From positions 316,608-380,607 of the forward strand of contig NZ_AWZV01000003.1 in the NCBI RefSeq assembly GCF_000472545.1: 64,000 nt of DNA, read 5' to 3'. This DNA is from Burkholderia sp. WSM2232 (GTDB taxonomy: Bacteria > Pseudomonadota > Gammaproteobacteria > Burkholderiales > Burkholderiaceae). How positions within the stretch are numbered: position 1 is the stretch's first letter; each line of letters starts with the position of its first letter. A program made the translations under genes and the position numbers. The notes beneath the pieces are model-generated. The model had not been told where the DNA came from, ran no database searches, and saw nothing but the letters and a program-made list of their open reading frames with translations. This document shows, piece by piece, positions 52,228 through 61,712 of this stretch.

Positions 52228-52244
52228 CAGTGGGAAAAATAATC

Positions 52245-53573
52245 ATGGTTAAACGACGACAATTTCTCGGAGGCCTGACGGCCCTGGCCGGTACTTATCT
52301 GCTTAGCGCCTGCGGTGGCGGTGGCTCCGAAGACGGTAGCGCAAGTCCGACCGCAAAGGCGTCCCCGAGCCCCGTAGCCAAAGTCACCTCCCCAGCCGCC
52401 TCCGCCAGCGGCACCGCAATGCCTCCGGCCGCTTCCATTACCGACGGCTATGGCGACGTCTGGACGCTGGTCAACGGCGTGATTTACCGCAACGGTTCAA
52501 CCGTCGGCAACACGTATAACGTCTCGCTCGTGCTCTGGTACGGCGGCAAGATGTGGCATTGCGGCACCGGTGATCAGTTCTATGTGCACGCAGACGTCGC
52601 GGAGCAATGGCTGCCTTGCAGCGATCCGCGTATCGACGTTGCCGCGGCTGCGGGCAGCTTCTTTGGCATAAACGGACACGCCGACTACACGTATACCCCC
52701 GAACAGGTCGTGTCGATTCTGAAGAGCATGAATTGCACGAGCTACCGCGTGGGCGTGACCGACGATCCCAAAGATCTGGACGCGGTCATCAAGCTGGCGA
52801 AGGCGTTTCAGTCAGCAGGACTCACGTTGCTCGCGCTCATCGACCAGGGCGTCTATGAGACCGGCGGAATCATGGCCAGCGAATCCATTGCATATGATCG
52901 CGGCCGCGTAGTCGGCTCGACCGTCGCCAATGCGTTGAAGCCGTACGGTGTGACGATCTACGAATGCGGCAACGAGTTGACGCGCCAGGACGCGACCGTG
53001 CTCGACTTCACGGCTGCGGGCTCGAAGGCGAGCGATTTCAACAATCAGAACTGGCCCATCATGCGCGGCGTCATGCGCGGAATGATCGACGGCGTGAAGT
53101 CGGCGCAGCCGGACGCCAAGTGCGGCATCAACTTCTGCGTCGCAGACGTGGGCGCCTCGGACGCGCTGTGGGATGGCATGCAGCCTGACGGCAGCGGCGG
53201 CTATCCAAAGGTACGTTGGGACATCACGACCTGGCACAACTACGAAGTGTACGGCGACCTGTTCAACGTCGGCACCGATGGCGCCGGTCCAGGCTTTGAC
53301 CTCGCGACCTATTGCAAGGCCCGCTATGGCGTGCCGCTCATTGTCACGGAGTGGAACACTGGACCGGAGAAGTCCGAGAGCTACCGCGGCACTTACATTT
53401 CCGACCGACTCAACGCGTTCTACAACGCCCGGAAGACGCACAACATTCAGTCGGTCATGTACTACGTTCTGGATAGCGGCGACAACACCTACGGCGTCAT
53501 GGTCAACGGCAAAGCGATCGACGCGCCGTACAACGCGTTCACCAGCTTCACGTCGAGCCACGCGGACACCTGA
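52245..53573 (+). CDS. Second Tat-type lipoprotein with clan GH-A glycosidase domain
   Basis: 442 residues. MVKRRQFLGGLTALAGTYLL then LSAC, a twin-arginine-like lipoprotein signal (Cys23), a short Ala/Pro/Ser linker, one copy of the module of about 70 residues (59-130: DVWTLVNGVIYRNG, SLVLWYGGKMW, QWLPCSDPRI), and the GH-A barrel with acid/base Glu244 (YECGNEL) and nucleophile Glu369 (IVTEWN). The barrel is about 65 percent identical by eye to that at 32542, which has two modules. It sits at the edge of the exopolysaccharide locus and probably cuts or trims that polymer. The first 14 coding bases are identical in both paralogues. Confidence 0.82.
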   Translation: MVKRRQFLGGLTALAGTYLLSACGGGGSEDGSASPTAKASPSPVAKVTSPAASASGTAMPPAASITDGYGDVWTLVNGVIYRNGSTVGNTYNVSLVLWYGGKMWHCGTGDQFYVHADVAEQWLPCSDPRIDVAAAAGSFFGINGHADYTYTPEQVVSILKSMNCTSYRVGVTDDPKDLDAVIKLAKAFQSAGLTLLALIDQGVYETGGIMASESIAYDRGRVVGSTVANALKPYGVTIYECGNELTRQDATVLDFTAAGSKASDFNNQNWPIMRGVMRGMIDGVKSAQPDAKCGINFCVADVGASDALWDGMQPDGSGGYPKVRWDITTWHNYEVYGDLFNVGTDGAGPGFDLATYCKARYGVPLIVTEWNTGPEKSESYRGTYISDRLNAFYNARKTHNIQSVMYYVLDSGDNTYGVMVNGKAIDAPYNAFTSFTSSHADT

Positions 53574-53599
53574 ACAGGTTTCAGTCGTCCGTCAACCAG

Positions 53600-53630
53600 G
53601 CTGCTCTCGCCCTTCTTGCAGGGCGGCAGC
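53600..53630 (+). terminator. Terminator after the second GH-A gene
   Basis: GCTGC and GCAGC outer arms and CGCCC/GGGCG inner arms with an 8-base loop, followed by GGCTTTATT. Lies 27 bases after the stop; the convergent TupA-like gene ends 54 bases on. Confidence 0.6.
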
Positions 53631-53684
53631 GGCTTTATTCATGTTGGCCTGGGCACGCTGCAACGGCGTGCTTCCTGTGTGCTG

Positions 53685-54629
53685 TCAACGACAGAACGTG
53701 TCGGGCACCAGTTTTCCCCACTCGTAATCGATGCTGTCGGGCGTGAAAGGCAGCACCCCGGCGCCAGGCGTAAACGTTAGCTCGCCGAAATAAACCTTGT
53801 TGTCGGGCGCATACAGATCGACACGAACATAGTCGAAGTCCTCGCATAGCTTCGTAGCTGCTTGCAGAATGGCCTCCAGGTTATCGGGGCGCGGCGCCGG
53901 TACCGGGCTGCGTTTGTAGTAGCCGATCGCAATGTCGAGGTGATTCCAGTCCACGTCGTACACATCGCCCCGCGTATTGCGGCCAAATCTGTCCGAAATC
54001 ACGAGAATGTAGATGGTCGGCCGTCCGCTTCGTCCGTTGAAGCAGTGCAATTTGTAATCCGCGGGAATTTCGCCGCTGTGGTCGAGCAACAGGTGCTCGA
54101 AGAAAACGCGTGGTTTGATCCGGCGGTAATGTCTTTCTCGCGCAATCTTGTAGAAGTCGAGTGAGAGCCAGTAGTTCGCAAGATCTCGCAGCCGCTCGAA
54201 AGAAGTTGCCGATTTGCTCCTCACCACCTCTACATAACTACTGCCGTGATTTGCCTTCATGACGAACTGATCGGGCAGGGCATCGAATACTTCTTTCGTG
54301 AAGGCCTCCGGCGCTGCCAGCAGCGGTATCACATGCTGTTCACCGAGCTTTTTCGCCACGTACTCGCGGACCGCCAGCTTGTCCGTCAGTTCGACGAACC
54401 AGGGGTCTGGCCGCAGGTTCTTCTGCAGGATCTTTTCGTTGAAAGTGGTGGGGCGCAGCAGGTTCGGATAGCGGCCAATTTCCTTGTGATGCAGCAGGCT
54501 AAGAAACAACGGTGCCGGCAGCATCGATTTGGCCGCTTCTTTCAGCCTTCTCGCAGGAGACTCACGACGCTGCTTCTGATGGTGGCTCGTCGCGTCGGGG
54601 GAAAACTGCACTGACTTCGTTGTTGTCAT
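53685..54629 (-). CDS. TupA-like ATP-grasp protein
   Basis: 314 residues. Matches the TupA-like ATP-grasp group (PF14305), found in polysaccharide and teichuronopeptide gene clusters: FNEKILQKNLRPDPWFVELTDKLAVREYV, LPDQFVMKANHGSSYVEVV (nucleotide-binding Lys), PADYKLHCFNGR and FDYVRVDLYAPDNKVYFGELTFTPGAG with the metal-binding acidic residues. The enzyme would ligate an amino acid or similar group to a sugar polymer. The ATG is chosen for AGGGAT upstream. Near the exopolysaccharide operon, so probably a decorating enzyme. Confidence 0.85.
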   Translation of the reverse strand: MTTTKSVQFSPDATSHHQKQRRESPARRLKEAAKSMLPAPLFLSLLHHKEIGRYPNLLRPTTFNEKILQKNLRPDPWFVELTDKLAVREYVAKKLGEQHVIPLLAAPEAFTKEVFDALPDQFVMKANHGSSYVEVVRSKSATSFERLRDLANYWLSLDFYKIARERHYRRIKPRVFFEHLLLDHSGEIPADYKLHCFNGRSGRPTIYILVISDRFGRNTRGDVYDVDWNHLDIAIGYYKRSPVPAPRPDNLEAILQAATKLCEDFDYVRVDLYAPDNKVYFGELTFTPGAGVLPFTPDSIDYEWGKLVPDTFCR

Positions 54630-54730
54630 TGTCCGATCCCTGTGAATAGCGGGCGACGTTCGGCTCGCGGGCGCGACGGCGCACCGCGCCATGCGGGGCA
54701 CGCGTTTGCCGCCCGCACGGGCACCAGCCG

Positions 54731-55729
54731 TCAGTCGTCAATTGCGACGCATCGCTCGGCAACCTCGAGACGCTGCTGGGCGCGAAACTGTGTAGGGGAC
54801 ATTCCATAGCGCTCCTTGAAGAGACGGCCCAGACGATTGCCGTCACCCATGCCGCAGCGTCGCGCGATTTTGTCGACCGGCAGATCGGTGTTGCGCAGCA
54901 TTGCCCGAACCACTTCGAAACGGGTGCGCAACAAATACTCGAGTGGCGTCATACCGAACTCGAATTTGAAGCGGCGCTGATAGTTGCGCTTGCTCATCGC
55001 CGCGCACTCGGCGGCCTTTGCGACGGAAATAGGATTGCTGTAGTTTTCCTTTATCCAACGCGCCGACTCGCGAATCTTCTCCGTGGTCGTGGTGATACTC
55101 GCGTCGTCCAGTTCGAACCTGTCGGACTCGACGTAGGTCGTTTGCAGCATGTCGGCGATCTTCCGCGCTACTTCCGTGCTTACGTCCCGTTCAATCTGCG
55201 CGAGGGCGAGATCGGTAGGCGTCGCACTGTTCGCACGCGCCGTAGTTGGCGCGTCGTCAAACAGGAAGATCGGTACAGTGGAATGCAGCGGGTCCTTGCA
55301 GACCACCACGAGGTTCGCACCTTGCTGAATGTCGAATGACGCGATCGAGCCTTGCCGGGCTATCCAGGAAAGAAGACGGTCGTTTGACTCGAGCGCGCGC
55401 GCTGCGTCCCGGCACGCGACAAATAGTGCATGGAAATCGCCTAGCCGATTGCGGTCGATACTTTGCGTCCAGATAGAAATGCCGGACGAGCTGGTGACAA
55501 GCCCCCCGCTTTCGGAAAGCACGGAAAGGCGATACGGTGAGTCATCGGTAGCACCGTCTGACAATTCGTTCGCAAGCCGGAATGCGTCGCCGATTGCACC
55601 GGCTGTAGCCATCGAGCATTCCTGCGACACCAGAAGCCCAATATGCCTGGCAGGCTTCCGCGTCGCTACTCTTGGACCGCTGCGGTGCGTATCAAGATAC
55701 GACGTAAGAAAATCTGTGGAAGTCGTCAC
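54731..55729 (-). CDS. AraC/GlxA-type transcriptional regulator
   Basis: 332 residues. N-terminal DJ-1/PfpI-like ligand domain (HIGLLVSQECSMATAGAIGDAFRLAN to about 190) and a C-terminal AraC double helix-turn-helix: ISVAKAAECAAMSKRNYQRRFKFEFGMTPLEYL and LPVDKIARRCGMGDGNRLGRLFKERYGMSPTQFR. The catalytic Cys position of DJ-1 proteases is not evident, as usual for GlxA. Divergent from, and 1 kb upstream of, the autokinase gene, making it the best candidate regulator of the exopolysaccharide operon. Confidence 0.9.
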   Translation of the reverse strand: MTTSTDFLTSYLDTHRSGPRVATRKPARHIGLLVSQECSMATAGAIGDAFRLANELSDGATDDSPYRLSVLSESGGLVTSSSGISIWTQSIDRNRLGDFHALFVACRDAARALESNDRLLSWIARQGSIASFDIQQGANLVVVCKDPLHSTVPIFLFDDAPTTARANSATPTDLALAQIERDVSTEVARKIADMLQTTYVESDRFELDDASITTTTEKIRESARWIKENYSNPISVAKAAECAAMSKRNYQRRFKFEFGMTPLEYLLRTRFEVVRAMLRNTDLPVDKIARRCGMGDGNRLGRLFKERYGMSPTQFRAQQRLEVAERCVAIDD

Positions 55730-56725
55730 GCTTAGTTCTCCAAACAGGGTGAATCACTGTCTACGTGACGAGATTAGCGTACTCAAATCACCCTGGCGAA
55801 CGTGGCCGGTATCCGACGGTGTTTTGGCGCATTTGTGATGATTGGAGAAATTGTTACCTCGAATGCCTGAATAAAGGCATACGAATCAGCGAAGAAATCA
55901 GCAAGATTTGCTACGCATATTTCGTGTGAGATTTTTGAGGGTCGAAAGGTTCTTCTGGCGCAAAGCCCCGCCACACAAGGCGAATCCGTCGGCAAACGAC
56001 TATTGTGGTTGTCCGAACTTCGGCGAAATGTGACTAAATGTATATGGCCTGCAGACCCCCAATTCCGTATCACTCTGTTACATCCATTGCACATAGCTAC
56101 AACACTTTCCGCATATGGTGTTGCGCTGTAATCGCTTCGGCGGATTCGGCCAATAGCACCCGAATTTATGCCGTGACTGCTGCACTCATCTTCATCAGCG
56201 CTATGCTTCACTGCAACATCTGAAGCAATAGGGGTTGGCCCTGCAGTGGCTATCGAATGCCAGTAATGCGCAATTTCTTCGCCTTTTCGCTTGCATGAGT
56301 CGATTCAGGTGTAGTTATTGCCGTGTCTTGAAGTGCTCTTGCGCTGACGACGTACGACAAGGCAACGCTCATGTGAGTCGGGGCCGGGCTGCGTATTTCG
56401 AGCAGTGTTCTCAATCGGCGTATCGAGCACTTGACCATTTGTAGTACGAAATAAGCGCGGTAACGCAGCCTCAGGCTGTCGTTCCGCTATCTGGGGGATT
56501 CGAAGTCTGGAGACGGGGCGAGCCGTGCTGCTTGCGGCGCAGCCTTTGATCGTTCAAGCAGGTGGACAGCCACTTGGCTTGGCAAAACCATGACGTAGCT
56601 CCGACGATGCGTCGGGCTACGCCATACGCGTTCCTGCCGGTGACGGATGTGGAATGTGGACCGTTGGTGCAGCCAGGCGGTGTCGACTCATTACTGTGCC
56701 CATCAAACATGGAAGGATCAAACCG
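55730..56725. other. Divergent promoter region of the exopolysaccharide operon
   Basis: About 1 kb, AT-richer than its flanks, between the GlxA-type regulator and the autokinase. Only short frames (up to 70 codons) are present, none recognised; they look non-coding. Long leaders are common ahead of capsule and exopolysaccharide operons. A GCGGTAACG element near 56456 only partly resembles the ops site and is not claimed. Confidence 0.4.
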
Positions 56726-59044
56726 GTGGACTACTATCCTCTGAATTCGCTCCCTGGGAGTGCCAGCACAGAGCGTGGCCAGCTTAGCGCGCGCGCCATG
56801 CTCCGTCTCATGCGCGACCACATCTGGGAGATCGTACTTACCACGGTCGTCGTTTTCAGCCTTGCTGCCGCGTATCTGCTGATTGCGTCGCCTATCTATT
56901 CTGCAGACGTGCTGATTCGCGTCGACCCACCGGAACCCAACGCACTCGGACTCGCACTCCAGAATCAGGAGAACCTGCCTCCGCCCGCACCATCGCCCGT
57001 TACCGAAATGGGCGTGATACGCAGCCGCTCCGTACTGCAGCCGGTCATTGAACGCTTTCGTTTCGACGTCTCGGTGACGCCGCGCAAATTGCCTCTGCTT
57101 GGCGACATTGCGGAGAAGTTCGCGACGCCTGGCGAGCCCTCGCGAGCATGGCTGGGACTGAAGTCCTACGCATGGGGAGGCGAGCAGGTAAAAATCGGCG
57201 TGCTCGACGTCCCCAAAGATCTGGAAGAAGAAAAAATGACGCTGGTGGCCGGGGAGGACAACACGTACGAACTGCGTGGGCCCCAGGACCAGGTCTTCCT
57301 TCACGGCACCGTGGGCAAGCCGGTGTCGAGCAATGGCATTTCGATGCGCGTCGATGAACTGGTTGCGCGCCCGAACACCGAGTTCACGGTTGTTCGGTGG
57401 AACGAAGTGGATGCTATCAAGCGCTTCGACAACACCATCAAGGTTGGCGACAAACTGAAGGACTCCGGTCTGGTGCAGATCGAGTACACCGACAAGAGCG
57501 CAACCAAGGCGGCTGAGGTTGCCAATGCGTTAGGTCAGCAATACCTCGCAACGGCGATTGCCAGCCGCCAGGCGAACGATACGACCACGCTGGCGTTCAT
57601 TAACGGAGAACTTCCCCGTCTGCTGGCAGACCTGAGAAAGGCCGAGGAAGCACTGAAGTCGTTCCGCGCGACTTCGCAATCCATGCAGCCTACTGCCGAG
57701 GCACAGGCGTATCTGCAAGGCGGTCTGGACATCGACCGGCAGATTGCAACTCTGCAATTGCAACGCACGCAGTTGCTCGAGCGCTATACACCGCAAAGCC
57801 GTTGGGTGCAGAGCGTCGATACGCAACTCGCGCAACTCAATAGCGCGAAGGCGAATTTCAACGGCCACTTCAACGGCATGCCTGCGTCGGAACGCGAGAG
57901 CGTCGATCTTCAGCGTGCGCAGAAGGTAGCGGAAACCATCTACCTGGGCATGGTGCAGAAAGCCGAGCAGTTGCAGGTGCGCCGGGCGAGCACGACGGGC
58001 GGCGCGCATATCGTCGACCAGGCCATCACGCCGCATCGTCCCGTGAAACCGCAGCCGATGCTTGTGCTGCCCGGCGGCCTTGCACTCGGGATCGTGTCGG
58101 GCATCGTGCTGGTGTTCATGCGCCGCCATGTGCTTACAGGCGTGACCGATCCGCGCTATGTAGAACGCAGCATGAGCATGCCGGTATTCGGCGAGATCCT
58201 GTTCAGCCAGCAGCAGTTGTTGCTCGACCGAACCAATCCGGGAGCCAAATCACTGCCCGGTGCCGCTGCGCGGGCTGGTTTGCCGCAACCGGCGACGGGC
58301 GGTGTGCCGGAGATTCAGGTGCCGAGCGGCGGCACGAGGGTACTCGCGGAGCGTTTTCCGAACGATACGTCGGTGGAGGCACTGCGGGCAGTACGCACTT
58401 CTCTGGCGCGGGATCTCGCGCATTCGCGCAACAACATTCTGATGGTGATCGGGCCGACGCCCTCGGCGGGCAAGAGCTTCGTCGCGGCCAATATCGCGAC
58501 ATTGCAGGCGGAAATAGGCGCGCGAGTTCTTCTTATCGATGCGGATATGCGGCGCGGCCATCTCGCCTCGCTGTTCAACCAGAGCAACCGGGGTGGACTT
58601 TCGGAAGTTCTCTCTGACCGCATGCCACTACGTAACGCACTGCGGCACACGGGTATCGAGAATCTGTCGTTCCTCTCGTGTGGCTCGCGCCCGGACAATC
58701 CCGCTGCCTTGCTTGCGAGACCGCGCTTCAAGGAAGTTCTCGAGCGTCTGAGCGCGCAATTCGATCTTGTGATCTTCGATACGCCGCCGTTCCTCGCAGT
58801 CACCGACGCCTCGATCATTGCCAGCGAAGCCGGCGCATCGTTGCTTGTCCTGCGCTCGGGCATGCAAAGCGAGGAGGAGATCGAGGACACGATCAAGAAG
58901 ATGGAACGCGCCGAGGGCCGCATTGCCGGTGCCGTGTTCAACGGCATTCCACTTCGACGCAGTACCCGCACCTATGGCTATGCAACGAACTACGCCAGCG
59001 ATTACGGCGATGCCGAACCAACCGGTGGACCTCTGCGAACGTGA
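56726..59044 (+). CDS. Wzc-like polysaccharide copolymerase/tyrosine autokinase
   Basis: 772 residues. First membrane helix (IVLTTVVVFSLAAAYLL), periplasmic Wzz domain with ADVLIRVDPPEPN, a coiled-coil, second helix near 455-480 with the PVKPQPMLVLPGG motif of Wzz proteins, and a cytoplasmic BY-kinase: Walker A GPTPSAGKS (Lys583), A' LLIDADMRRG, B LVIFDTPP, and a C-terminal tyrosine cluster (TYGYATNYASDY) for autophosphorylation. Start is GTG at 56726 with AAGGA upstream. It sets polymer chain length with Wzy and the outer-membrane export protein, neither of which is visible here. Confidence 0.93.
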   Translation: MDYYPLNSLPGSASTERGQLSARAMLRLMRDHIWEIVLTTVVVFSLAAAYLLIASPIYSADVLIRVDPPEPNALGLALQNQENLPPPAPSPVTEMGVIRSRSVLQPVIERFRFDVSVTPRKLPLLGDIAEKFATPGEPSRAWLGLKSYAWGGEQVKIGVLDVPKDLEEEKMTLVAGEDNTYELRGPQDQVFLHGTVGKPVSSNGISMRVDELVARPNTEFTVVRWNEVDAIKRFDNTIKVGDKLKDSGLVQIEYTDKSATKAAEVANALGQQYLATAIASRQANDTTTLAFINGELPRLLADLRKAEEALKSFRATSQSMQPTAEAQAYLQGGLDIDRQIATLQLQRTQLLERYTPQSRWVQSVDTQLAQLNSAKANFNGHFNGMPASERESVDLQRAQKVAETIYLGMVQKAEQLQVRRASTTGGAHIVDQAITPHRPVKPQPMLVLPGGLALGIVSGIVLVFMRRHVLTGVTDPRYVERSMSMPVFGEILFSQQQLLLDRTNPGAKSLPGAAARAGLPQPATGGVPEIQVPSGGTRVLAERFPNDTSVEALRAVRTSLARDLAHSRNNILMVIGPTPSAGKSFVAANIATLQAEIGARVLLIDADMRRGHLASLFNQSNRGGLSEVLSDRMPLRNALRHTGIENLSFLSCGSRPDNPAALLARPRFKEVLERLSAQFDLVIFDTPPFLAVTDASIIASEAGASLLVLRSGMQSEEEIEDTIKKMERAEGRIAGAVFNGIPLRRSTRTYGYATNYASDYGDAEPTGGPLRT

Positions 59045-59090
59045 GCGGACTGCCACCGTCGTTCGAATCATTCGCAAAACGGAGAAGCTG

Positions 59091-60206
59091 ATGGCGTTTG
59101 CAATTAACGGGAAGTTCACTTCACAGCCGGTAACGGGTGTGCAGAGAGTCGCGTATGAGTTGACTAGAGCGATGCAAATGCGCGTTCCGGCAGGCGAGCA
59201 GTTGGAGGTCTATGTCCCGCGCGACACGAGGGAACCCGGCGCGCAATTGAAATGGCAGCGGCGATTTCCCTGGCTGCGCGGCACGCTCTGGGAGCAGATT
59301 ACGCTGCCTCTGGCTTCCAGAGGCGTCCGGCTTTTGAACCTGTGCAACACGAATCCGCTTTTCAAACGGCGTCAGGTCGTGATGGTTCACGACATGGCGG
59401 TGTACGACGTGCCTGGGGGATTCTCGAAGAAGTTCGTGCTGTGGTATCGCTTGTGCTTTTTCGTGCTGCCGCGAATGGAGCCGATGATTCTCACCGTGTC
59501 GAGGTTTTCCCGGTCGCGCATTTGCCATCACCTGAAAGTGGACGAGTCGCGGGTCGCCGTCGTGCATCCTGCCGCGGACCATCTGGACCGCGTCGTGTCG
59601 GAGCCGGCGGTATTGGAGCGCCTGAATCTGGTCAAGGACGTCTATTGCGTGGTGGTAGGCAGCCTCGATCCGCGCAAGAACCTGCAACGCGTGCTGGAAG
59701 CGATTGAAAAGCTGGGACATCTCGACCATGTGAAGTTCGTGGTGGTGGGCGGCAAAAACGCGCGCATTTTCAACAGCGATCTGAGCGAACACAAACCCCA
59801 GTCGGAGAGAGTAGTGTGGGCCGGGTTCGTCACGGACGGCGAATTGAAAGCGCTCTATGAAAACGCCGGTTGTCTGGTGTTCCCCTCGCTTTACGAGGGC
59901 TTCGGCCTGCCGCCGTTGGAAGCCATGTACTGCGGTTGTCCAGTCGTTGCCTCGTCGCGCACTTCCATACCTGAAGTGTGCGCGGAAGCGGCGTTGTATT
60001 GCGACGCTACTTCGGCGGACGACATTGCGGAAAAGATCTCGCTCATGATGACAGACGACGTATTGCGACAACGCTACAAGGCAATGGGATACGAGCGGGC
60101 ACGCGAATTCCGCTGGGACATGACGGCGCAAGCGGTGCTGGAGCTTCTCAAGGGGCAGGCGGGCGTGCGCTTGTCGGGCGTACCAGCCAGCGCGTCGGCG
60201 GGCTAG
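59091..60206 (+). CDS. Glycosyltransferase family 4 protein
   Basis: 371 residues of GT-B fold. Opening MAFAINGKFTSQPVTGVQRVAYELTRAM with the G-VQR acceptor loop; central MVHDMAVYDVPGGFSKKFVLW; donor side VVVGSLDPRKNLQRVLEAIE and the E-x7-E region PSLYEGFGLPPLEAMYCGCPVV. GGAGAAGCTG gives an SD. It follows the autokinase by 46 bases and adds a sugar to the lipid-linked repeat unit; donor not deducible. Confidence 0.92.
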   Translation: MAFAINGKFTSQPVTGVQRVAYELTRAMQMRVPAGEQLEVYVPRDTREPGAQLKWQRRFPWLRGTLWEQITLPLASRGVRLLNLCNTNPLFKRRQVVMVHDMAVYDVPGGFSKKFVLWYRLCFFVLPRMEPMILTVSRFSRSRICHHLKVDESRVAVVHPAADHLDRVVSEPAVLERLNLVKDVYCVVVGSLDPRKNLQRVLEAIEKLGHLDHVKFVVVGGKNARIFNSDLSEHKPQSERVVWAGFVTDGELKALYENAGCLVFPSLYEGFGLPPLEAMYCGCPVVASSRTSIPEVCAEAALYCDATSADDIAEKISLMMTDDVLRQRYKAMGYERAREFRWDMTAQAVLELLKGQAGVRLSGVPASASAG

Positions 60207-60209
60207 CGC

Positions 60210-61670
60210 ATGTCGGTGGGCGGGCGAATGTATAGCGGTCGGGCGCGTACCGGTAGACGTCGGGCGTTGGGAACCATTGCGGCGCTCATTAGCGCCGCGA
60301 TCCCGCTTGTGTACGGGAAGACATCACCTTCGAGCGGCACGGGTACGCAAGGGCGCAGCAGCGGTGGTCGCAGGATTACCGACATGATCGGTGCAAATGG
60401 ATGGGCGGGCGCAAGCCGCGACGTGGAAATGTGGCGGCAGATGGGCATTAGCTGGGGACGCGACTCGGTCGGCCCCGGCCAGCCGGACTCGCCCAGCGAA
60501 CCCGTTCGTGTCGACAAGACGGGATCGCAATTCGACAACGATCTTCCGTCGGCGCTGCTTCTGAACAACCGTAATGGCATCAAGTCGCTATTGCTGCTCG
60601 GCTATACGGCGCCGTGGAATGCGACCGTACCGGGCGACAGCAATTCGGCGCCGCGGGACGTGCGCGCGTGGACGCGTTACGTCGAGGCAGCAGTGCGCAA
60701 GTACTCCGCACCGCCGTTCAATCTGCGCTATTTCCAGATCTGGAATGAGGCAGCCGGAAAACTTTCGGGTGGCGCGCAGCAGGCGACGTTCTGGCATGGT
60801 CCGAACTTCAGCAAGGACGACCGGAAGGTAAAGCCATACGAGCGCGCGATGCAGGATTACGTTGAGCGAGTGCATCTGCCGGCCGCACGCATCATCCGCA
60901 AGTACAACGCTTATGTGGTGTATGGCGGCTGGCCGGACCAGGGCGGGCTCTCCAATTACTGCAAGTGGCTCGAGTACAGAAGTCCTGCCTCGAATGAACG
61001 CATGCTGGACTGGGTCGACTATCTCGACACGCACTACCTCGGGGTCGCCGATATAGATCAGCTGTACGAGCGGTACGTGAAGAGCGGGCCGGCGAGAGGT
61101 ATCTGGCAGACCGAAATCGGCGATGCGTACATGAAGGACCCGCATTACCTGCCGGAGTACTTCTTCGACTTCGCGGTATGGGCGCTCGATCACAACTGGG
61201 ACGATCCGAACAAATACGTCTCCATGATCTATCACTGGGACGGCTACGAGTCGTTTCGTCTGACTCATCGCGGTCCGCCCGCGCGGACCTACAACGTGTC
61301 CGGCAGGAGTCTCATCGTGCTTTGTCAGACGGTCTCCGGCCCGCTGGCAAGTTTGCCGAATGCTTTGAAATTCGGTCCGGGTGCGTCGGGCAGTGGCTTG
61401 CGTTCCGGTAATGACATCGTGCTTCAGGTGAAGGCGGCAGCAGGTGGGCGAAGCGTGGTACTGGCGGGGCTCAGGCGGCCGGCGTCGCGCGAAGTAAGGG
61501 TTGAGTTCATAGATGCGGTGACGGGCACGGTAAGTGCACCCGGTACGGTGACGACTACCTGGAATGACGACGGCTTGCAGTTGAATTTCAAGGTGCCTGA
61601 GCGGGTCAATGGAGCAGGCAACGATCCGCCGACTCACCTCGCTTACATCGCAGTCCGTTCTGTTGCGTAG
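60210..61670 (+). CDS. PslG-like clan GH-A glycoside hydrolase
   Basis: 486 residues. A basic N-terminus (GRARTGRRRALG) and hydrophobic run (TIAALISAAIPLVYG) form a signal or anchor. The TIM barrel contains LRYFQIWNEAAG with acid/base Glu180 and GIWQTEIGDAY with nucleophile Glu302, and a C-terminal beta-rich domain (about 370-486) as in GH39-type PslG. In Pseudomonas PslG cuts its own exopolysaccharide during or after assembly; its place inside this operon between glycosyltransferases suggests the same. Starts 4 bases after the GT gene. An internal ATG at 60228 is another possible start. Confidence 0.83.
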   Translation: MSVGGRMYSGRARTGRRRALGTIAALISAAIPLVYGKTSPSSGTGTQGRSSGGRRITDMIGANGWAGASRDVEMWRQMGISWGRDSVGPGQPDSPSEPVRVDKTGSQFDNDLPSALLLNNRNGIKSLLLLGYTAPWNATVPGDSNSAPRDVRAWTRYVEAAVRKYSAPPFNLRYFQIWNEAAGKLSGGAQQATFWHGPNFSKDDRKVKPYERAMQDYVERVHLPAARIIRKYNAYVVYGGWPDQGGLSNYCKWLEYRSPASNERMLDWVDYLDTHYLGVADIDQLYERYVKSGPARGIWQTEIGDAYMKDPHYLPEYFFDFAVWALDHNWDDPNKYVSMIYHWDGYESFRLTHRGPPARTYNVSGRSLIVLCQTVSGPLASLPNALKFGPGASGSGLRSGNDIVLQVKAAAGGRSVVLAGLRRPASREVRVEFIDAVTGTVSAPGTVTTTWNDDGLQLNFKVPERVNGAGNDPPTHLAYIAVRSVA

Positions 61671-61712
61671 CAACTCCGATTCACCGAAAAACTTCAGATA
61701 GCGCCGAATGCC

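Larger units (their letters stand above)
51056..52244. other. Long AT-richer intergenic region without recognised genes
   Basis: Roughly 1.2 kb, visibly less GC-rich than its surroundings, with only short frames of 60 to 80 codons on both strands, none resembling a family. It contains an 8-bp GC hairpin near 51316, a GGGTA/TACCC dyad around 51858, and runs such as TTTTTTGGCGAC and TTGATTTTTTATCG. It lies upstream of the second GH-A lipoprotein gene and likely carries its long regulatory region. No transposase or RNA gene identified. Confidence 0.45.

Noticed and set aside
56450..56470. RfaH ops element before the exopolysaccharide operon
   Set aside because: GCGGTAACG matches only about two thirds of the ops consensus and lies 260 bases before the start without a supporting context.
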